The notes beneath the pieces are model-generated. The model ran no database searches. It was not told where the DNA came from and saw nothing but the letters and a program-made list of their open reading frames with translations. Shown piece after piece: positions 47,437-51,345 of a stretch of 51,345 nucleotides of DNA; positions within the stretch are counted from its first letter, which is position 1, and each line of letters begins with the position of its first letter. Made by a program: the position numbers and the translations under genes. Source of the stretch: a virus; IMG/VR virus record IMGVR_UViG_3300044699_000037, positions 1 to 51,345 of that record; one strand, 5' to 3'.

Positions 47437-47637
47437 TTACCCTCCTAGTCGGCAGATTGGACACCACAATGTCTTTCCAGCACACGCACAACATTCTTCG
47501 ATCGTGCCGTCCTTACAGATATGCGGACATTTGGTATGGTGGTAGAGCGATAGCGATTCCTTGGCAAACATCTGCGACCACCAGAAGTAATGCTGTCCTT
47601 CATGCTCGTTGAGGACGACCTTGTAGCGCGGTTTCAT
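47437..47637 (-). CDS. C-x-H-x-C family zinc protein 11
   Basis: 66 residues. N-part RYKVVLNEHEGQHYFWWSQM, core LYHHTKCPHICKDGTIEECC, then ACAGKTLWCPICRLGG. Shares LYHH, CAG and CPICRLGG with member 12 immediately upstream, so a recent tandem duplicate. ATGA overlap. Confidence 0.75.
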   Translation of the reverse strand: MKPRYKVVLNEHEGQHYFWWSQMFAKESLSLYHHTKCPHICKDGTIEECCACAGKTLWCPICRLGG

Positions 47638-47858
47638 GGCTTCCCGCCGAGTCTACAGATTGGACACGTCGTGACCGCCAAACTCCCAGCACAGAGACAG
47701 CATTTCTCGACGCTGCCCTGCACGCACATGTGCGGACACTGGGCATGATGGTAGAGCGTCATCGACCCGTTGGCCTTGGTGAACCGCGTCCACCAGAAGT
47801 ACTTTGATCCTCCTATACCGCCCACCCCGACCTGGTATTCCCCCTTGTCCTGCTTCAT
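47634..47858 (-). CDS. C-x-H-x-C family zinc protein 12
   Basis: 74 residues from ATG 47858 (ATGA). N-part GEYQVGVGGIGGSKYFWWTR, core LYHHAQCPHMCVQGSVEKCC, then LCAGSLAVTTCPICRLGGKP. Confidence 0.75.
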   Translation of the reverse strand: MKQDKGEYQVGVGGIGGSKYFWWTRFTKANGSMTLYHHAQCPHMCVQGSVEKCCLCAGSLAVTTCPICRLGGKP

Positions 47859-48037
47859 CGATCCATCCCACAGGCGGTGAAGAACCGCTGACGATCGAAC
47901 TGTTTGTTGTACCGAGCGCAGACACCGGCCACCGCCCGGACACAGAGCATCCACTGGCTGTAGTGGTCGGTCATATCCGTGGGCGGGCGCATCACGTTCA
48001 GTGCGCTGGCAAGGGCTTCCAAATGCTGCTTCGTCAT
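47855..48037 (-). CDS. Conserved small helical protein
   Basis: 60 residues from ATG 48037, seven bases after GGGTGAC and directly behind element B. TKQHLEALASALNVMRPPTD, then SQWMLCVRAVAGVCARYNKQ and FDRQRFFTACG. The W...V..VA..C...N..FD..RF..ACG pattern is frequent in phage and plasmid proteins of unknown function. First gene of its operon. Confidence 0.6.
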   Translation of the reverse strand: MTKQHLEALASALNVMRPPTDMTDHYSQWMLCVRAVAGVCARYNKQFDRQRFFTACGMDR

Positions 48038-48044
48038 GCCGTCA

Positions 48045-48073
48045 CCCTCCCACACCCGGCACCGAGGTGTCAA
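48045..48073 (-). promoter_or_regulatory. Conserved TTGACACC upstream element B
   Basis: TTGACA at 48073-48068, spacer ending GGTGTG, GGAGGG, TGACGGC, then ATG 48037. Shares CGATTCGGCTTGACACC with element C and GGTGACGGC with element A. Confidence 0.55.
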
Positions 48074-48086
48074 GCCGAATCGTTCG

Positions 48087-48158
48087 TCACTTCCCCGCGT
48101 GTGCGGCCTCCGTGAGCTTATCCAGGATCTGCTTGACGACTTGTTCCTTGTTCTCCAT
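48087..48158 (-). CDS. 23-residue peptide
   Basis: ATG 48158 closely follows GAGGAGG. It encodes ENKEQVVKQILDKLTEAAHA-GK, a single amphipathic helix, nested in the 3' end of the upstream gene. The unusually good ribosome site makes translation credible. Confidence 0.4.
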   Translation of the reverse strand: MENKEQVVKQILDKLTEAAHAGK

Positions 48159-48345
48159 CATCTTCCTCCTCATTGAAATGCGGCCCATTCAGAATGGATT
48201 CCCGTACCCGCGAGAGATCGTCTGGATGCGCCTCCTGTGTGTGCGCGATGATCCATCGCTCGCAGTGCTCCAGCGTCGGGTACTCCGGACTCTGCGCATC
48301 ACAGTCGCCTAAATGACATTGGCTGATGTAGAACGTCTGCGCCAT
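48118..48345 (-). CDS. Small C2H2-like zinc protein
   Basis: 75 residues from ATG 48345 (TGATG). FYISQCHLGDCDAQSPEYPT, then LEHCERWIIAHTQEAHPDDL gives Cys, Cys, a third Cys, and two His spaced like a zinc finger. Acidic disordered tail (NEEEDDGEQG). Unrecognised. Confidence 0.5.
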   Translation of the reverse strand: MAQTFYISQCHLGDCDAQSPEYPTLEHCERWIIAHTQEAHPDDLSRVRESILNGPHFNEEEDDGEQGTSRQADPG

Positions 48346-48734
48346 CACTCCCCCTCTCTGAGCGCCTTCTTCAGCGCCTCCAATTCTTCCTTCGTGAGCT
48401 TCGTCTTCGCCTTCTCAGCCAACTCCTTCCTCCTACTCTTCACTGCCTCCTGGGCTTTGTGCTTCGCATCATCCTTCTCGTGCTTCTCCCACCAGGACGC
48501 CAGCTTCCTCGCCCCGACATCTCTGGCATTGGTGTACAGCATCTTGTCACGCCCGCCCAAGCCAAGGTTGTTCATCGTCTCGCAGAGGATCTTCGTGTAC
48601 TCATCCAGCGCCGCCTTCGTCTGCCTCTTGGGTGGTACACCCTTCCCTAACTTCCCATGCAGGTACTCCAGATTCTTGTAGACACGATCAAGCTCTTCGT
48701 ACCACCACGGGTCTGGATCGGTATGACAGGGCAT
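48345..48734 (-). CDS. Charged coiled-coil protein
   Basis: 129 residues; AGGAGG nine bases before ATG 48734. PCHTDPDPWWYEELDRVYKN, ALDEYTKILCETMNNLGLGG, then a Lys/Glu-rich helix (KHKAQEAVKSRRKELAEKAK and EELEALKKALREGE). The shape fits a small helical nucleic-acid-associated or inhibitor protein; no family recognised. Confidence 0.55.
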   Translation of the reverse strand: MPCHTDPDPWWYEELDRVYKNLEYLHGKLGKGVPPKRQTKAALDEYTKILCETMNNLGLGGRDKMLYTNARDVGARKLASWWEKHEKDDAKHKAQEAVKSRRKELAEKAKTKLTKEELEALKKALREGE

Positions 48735-48860
48735 TTACGATTTCCTCCTCTTCGACTTCTTCCTAGGTTGAGGGTCATGGTCTTCAGGTGGATGATTCAG
48801 GTTACATGTTTTGCAGTACACGTAATTGATGTCGATGATTGTGGTCCTCCTGGCCGTCAC
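48735..48860 (-). CDS. 41-residue zinc-knuckle protein, start uncertain
   Basis: From GTG 48860: TARRTTIIDINYVYCKTCNL, then NHPPEDHDPQPRKKSKRRKS. The CKTCNLNHPPEDH motif could hold one zinc, followed by a basic tail. The best ribosome site (AGGAGG) lies inside and points to ATC codons, so the real start may be non-canonical or altered. First gene behind element A. Confidence 0.45.
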   Translation of the reverse strand: MTARRTTIIDINYVYCKTCNLNHPPEDHDPQPRKKSKRRKS

Positions 48861-48887
48861 CTTCCACCGTTTCCACCTCGGTGTCAA
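48859..48887 (-). promoter_or_regulatory. Conserved TTGACACC upstream element A
   Basis: CCGGCTTGACACCGAGGTGG, then ACGGTGGAAGGTGACGGC. TTGACA at 48887-48882. Likely start of the outermost leftward early operon. Confidence 0.5.
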
Positions 48888-48899
48888 GCCGGAAATGAC

Positions 48900-49161
48900 G
48901 GCTCTGTCGCGAGTGGATAATGCATCTGGAGAAATTCTGGAAATTTTGTGAGTACCTACTGGGTCCTCTGTTGTTTGGGCTCGGGCGGGGGGCTCTGAGC
49001 CATTTTGCCTAATCGCCTGGCAAATCCCTGGCCTAAGCCGTGGCCTAATCCCGCGTCAGCGGAGCGCAGCGGAGCCTACCTCGCGCCAGCCGGGAGCCTA
49101 GGTTACTAAGGAACGCGTGGCCTTAGACCAGCTAGTCAAGGCTAGCACCTGCATTATTCCC
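48900..49161. other. Intergenic region between divergent modules
   Basis: No ORF is credible. It contains GCCTAA/CCTAAG and CTTAG words (GTGGCCTAATCC, GCCTAAGCC, TTACTAAGG, GCCTTAGACC) and the near-palindrome AGCGGAGCGCAGCGGAGC. Divergent transcription starts on both sides make this a candidate regulatory or origin region. Confidence 0.4.
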
Positions 49162-49191
49162 TTGACAAGCCAAAGGGCACCATGCTAAACC
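49162..49191 (+). promoter_or_regulatory. Rightward promoter candidate
   Basis: Perfect -35 TTGACA (49162-49167), 17-18 base spacer with TG just before TAAACC/CTAAAC, an extended -10-like arrangement. Lies 117 bases ahead of the gene at 49284. Confidence 0.4.
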
Positions 49192-49283
49192 TTGGTGTAT
49201 GAATCATCAATCGCTGGCGCGGGAAGGAGGATCGAAACAAAGCGCCCTATGCTATCGACCGATCGAACCGCGAGGTAACGTCA

Positions 49284-50194
49284 ATGAACCGTAGATTCCT
49301 AATCGACATCCGCCCTGAAGCGCCAGCCGACTACGTAGCCGACATCGTGCGGTGGCTTGACTACCAGCAATCGCCAACCGACAGCTCGGGGAAACCCAAG
49401 CCTGTTATGCTCGCGTGGCAACCCTATGCCGCGAGCGTCCTCCCGAACATGCCCGCGTCGCCGATCCTGCGGGCATGCCCGCGCCAGCCGCCGCCAGCTA
49501 TCGCGACAGCAGCGCCAAACCCTAACGATGTCCTGGCATTCCTGCAATCGTTGGTCGCTTCGGGCACCACGCCAACGGTAGTCGCTGGGGTACAGGCCAA
49601 CGGCAAGCCTCAGGGTATCCCATACCCGCCTGAGGATACGTGGTCGATGTTCCTGTTCGACCACGCGGGCCGTAGGCTCATGGGAAGGACGGCAAGCCGC
49701 TCGGACATCAAGCCAACCCATTCAACGTGGTTGACGCCAACGGCAAGCCAACATCACACCCGTCCGTCGCATGTTACCCGGACGGCAGCGCGAAACGCGG
49801 CTGGAAAATCGGCGACCCAATCATGCCGCAAACGTGGTGGAGCTACAACGACAACGACGGCGGGATCAATGGCGCGTACCGATTCAAACACCGGACGATG
49901 GGCACGTGGAAATTCGCCGATACGGATCGGCTGGCCCTCATTCACACCTCAAGGCGCACCAACGGTGACAATCGGACGTGCACGCCGACACAGGCCGCGC
50001 CCAAAGGCAGCGGCGCCCACAGCGCGAGCGCGGCGCACGCGCAAGGCTCTCTTGATCCTATCATATCGCCCCGTTCGCTGGACCCCAGCCGGCGTACGGC
50101 ACACTGGCATGCCACAACGCCGCTAGGCTATGTCGCCCACGATGACGCGACGCTGCTCACCAACACCATGCGGTTCGTCGCTAGGTCGTCGTAG
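49284..50194 (+). CDS. Unknown protein, frameshifted near 49690
   Basis: ATG 49284 with GAGGT seven bases upstream. First ~135 residues read IDIRPEAPADYVADIVRWLD, then NDVLAFLQSLVASGTTPTVV and EDTWSMFLFDHAGRRL. The next frame then continues GKPLGHQANPFNVVDANGKP, SHPSVACYPDGSAKRGWKIG and TWWSYNDNDGGINGAYRFKH to about 49960. After that both frames become Arg/Ala-rich and less convincing, so further errors are likely and the end at 50194 is uncertain. Function unknown. Confidence 0.4.
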
Positions 50195-51345
50195 AAGTCA
50201 GTCATGGGTATACACGTGCGAGTAGCCACCTGCGAATCCATCCTCAGTTCACGATTGCGCTGCGGCATACCAGCATTGCACGACCGGGCAAGCTTTCGCC
50301 TGCGCGCTTGAACCGCTATCTGTGGCGCGATGCCGAGGCGAAGCTGTCAGAGACAATGCGCAAGGAAGCCCTCTGCCGCGCGGAACCGTCGGCCAAGGCG
50401 CTCGGGCTCGTCTAACCCCTATACCAGCCGGGGGGGGGGGTGGGGCCTTGGGGGGCACTAGGGACTCCACGAGCATCAGCGCCCGCGCGAGCGGTAGGTC
50501 CTAACGTGCTCGACGAGCAATGGACATCACAGCTCAAAGCAATGCGCCCTCTCACCGAGCGACGAGCTGGAGACTGGACGGCGCGTACAGATCGCAATCG
50601 GAGCGCATATTGCTTCATCGCGTATGAACTGACAGCGATCAGTAAGTCGACGCGGAGCTAGAGCGCCTGACACGTTCATCCTCCTGTCCGCAAGGCAATA
50701 GGCTGACACAACCAGCCACTCTGGACGGCTGGCGACCAGTGCCGATGACGGGCTGCGGTGCGCGTCTGCCAATCAGAGATGATTGCGAGGCGCGCCACGG
50801 CAAGGCAAAACGCAACCAGTGACCGCTCGGCAAATGTCCCCTAGGGTTAAAAAAAACTAAGGAATCCAGGTGACTCAGGCTCCAATGGGTTAAAACCACC
50901 TGGAGCGTCGCATTCTTAGTCTCAGAAGGCACTGGTAAACTTAGCTTTACGAAAAGACTTTCAGGTCAGTCCTTCTCTCAGTTTTACATGAGTGGCCCAA
51001 CTGCTCTCCTGTACTCCAGTCGGCCCCCCTCGCAGCGCGCCCGTGCGCAGTCCGGCGTAACTTCCGCTCCGACTGCTGGCCCAAGCTGACACAAGAGCTC
51101 AGTGTTACCCCGGTGGGGATACTATCAGGCGCGTAAGTTACACAAGGAGCCGAATCGTATGCAATAGGTGCATATACGCAAATGCGCCATCCTGAGAGTC
51201 AGCACGCAGTCGGACCTGACTGAGAGCTTCAGTACTAGAGTTACTTAGAAGGGCTAAGTTCCTTTGCTTAGTGACTGAGAACTGATAGTCACTGATCGCT
51301 AAGGGAAACAAGGAAAGAAGACGGCTTGAAGGGAGTACTGAGTAC
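50195..51345. other. Apparently non-coding right-hand region
   Basis: No frame longer than ~97 codons looks coding on either strand. Contains the G11 run, an A9 run near 50850-50858, an inverted repeat CCAGGTG (50866) / CACCTGG (50897), and many CTAAG/CTTAG and AGTAC/ACTGA words after 50850. It may be a replication or packaging region or a contig end; the sequence does not decide. Confidence 0.4.
50430..50455 (+). repeat. Guanine tract G11-T-G4-CCTT-G6
   Basis: Eleven consecutive G, then T, GGGG, CCTT and GGGGGG. Long enough to form a G-quadruplex with itself. Homopolymer length is also where assemblers most often err. Confidence 0.6.

Noticed and set aside
1-51345. CRISPR array, IS element or integrase/attachment site
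   Set aside because: No regularly spaced direct repeats, transposase motifs or tyrosine/serine recombinase signatures were seen.

Overview
The window is part of the genome of a tailed double-stranded DNA bacteriophage, probably virulent and podovirus-like. It carries a large terminase, portal, scaffolding protein, major capsid protein, a T7-gp11/gp12-like adaptor and tail-nozzle pair, a pectate-lyase-type tail spike and several tail-fibre proteins. It also has five tRNA genes and a dense set of small hypothetical genes joined by ATGA, TGATG, TAATG and TAGTG stop/start overlaps. I see no integrase, repressor, DNA polymerase, RNA polymerase, endolysin or holin, so replication and lysis genes presumably lie beyond the left edge. 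Secreted proteins and a lipoprotein-like gene suggest a Gram-negative host. That is inference, and the host is not identifiable from the sequence.

Layout. (1) 1-31721, leftward: virion operon. In transcription order it runs from a zinc-ribbon gene and a possible small terminase, through tandem-repeat proteins and small basic ORFs, to TerL, portal, a block of very small basic ORFs, scaffold and major capsid protein. Next come decoration-like proteins and then a glycan cassette (four glycosyltransferases, one fused to a methyltransferase, a UDP-sugar dehydrogenase-like enzyme and a left-handed beta-helix acyltransferase). It ends with fibres, adaptor, nozzle, tail spike and a GNAT-like protein. 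(2) 31722-31763: divergent control region with a promoter and a dyad. (3) 31764-38528, rightward: dNMP kinase, zinc-finger ORFs, another glycosyltransferase, a HExxE metallopeptidase-like protein, strong terminators, tRNA-Met, secreted proteins and a kinase-fold protein. (4) 38520-48890, leftward: about 40 short genes and four tRNAs in stop/start-coupled operons, at least three of which begin at the same conserved TTGACACC upstream element. (5) 48891-51345: a regulatory region, one frameshifted rightward gene and about 1.1 kb of apparently non-coding DNA rich in CTAAG/CTTAG words with an 11-G run.

The main discovery candidate is a family of twelve paralogous small proteins. They are scattered over regions 3 and 4, on both strands, and share a C-x-H-[LIMV]-C ... 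C-C-x-C ... C-x2-C signature behind variable aromatic N-termini. A second paralogous set is four consecutive genes that each begin M[ST]DAARAK and carry an AAEQTA motif. At least a dozen genes are split by apparent single-base indels, including tail spike, tail nozzle, two glycosyltransferases, possible TerS and a secreted protein. The spread across unrelated genes suggests residual sequencing error more than biology; I annotated such genes across the breaks and state where each break lies.
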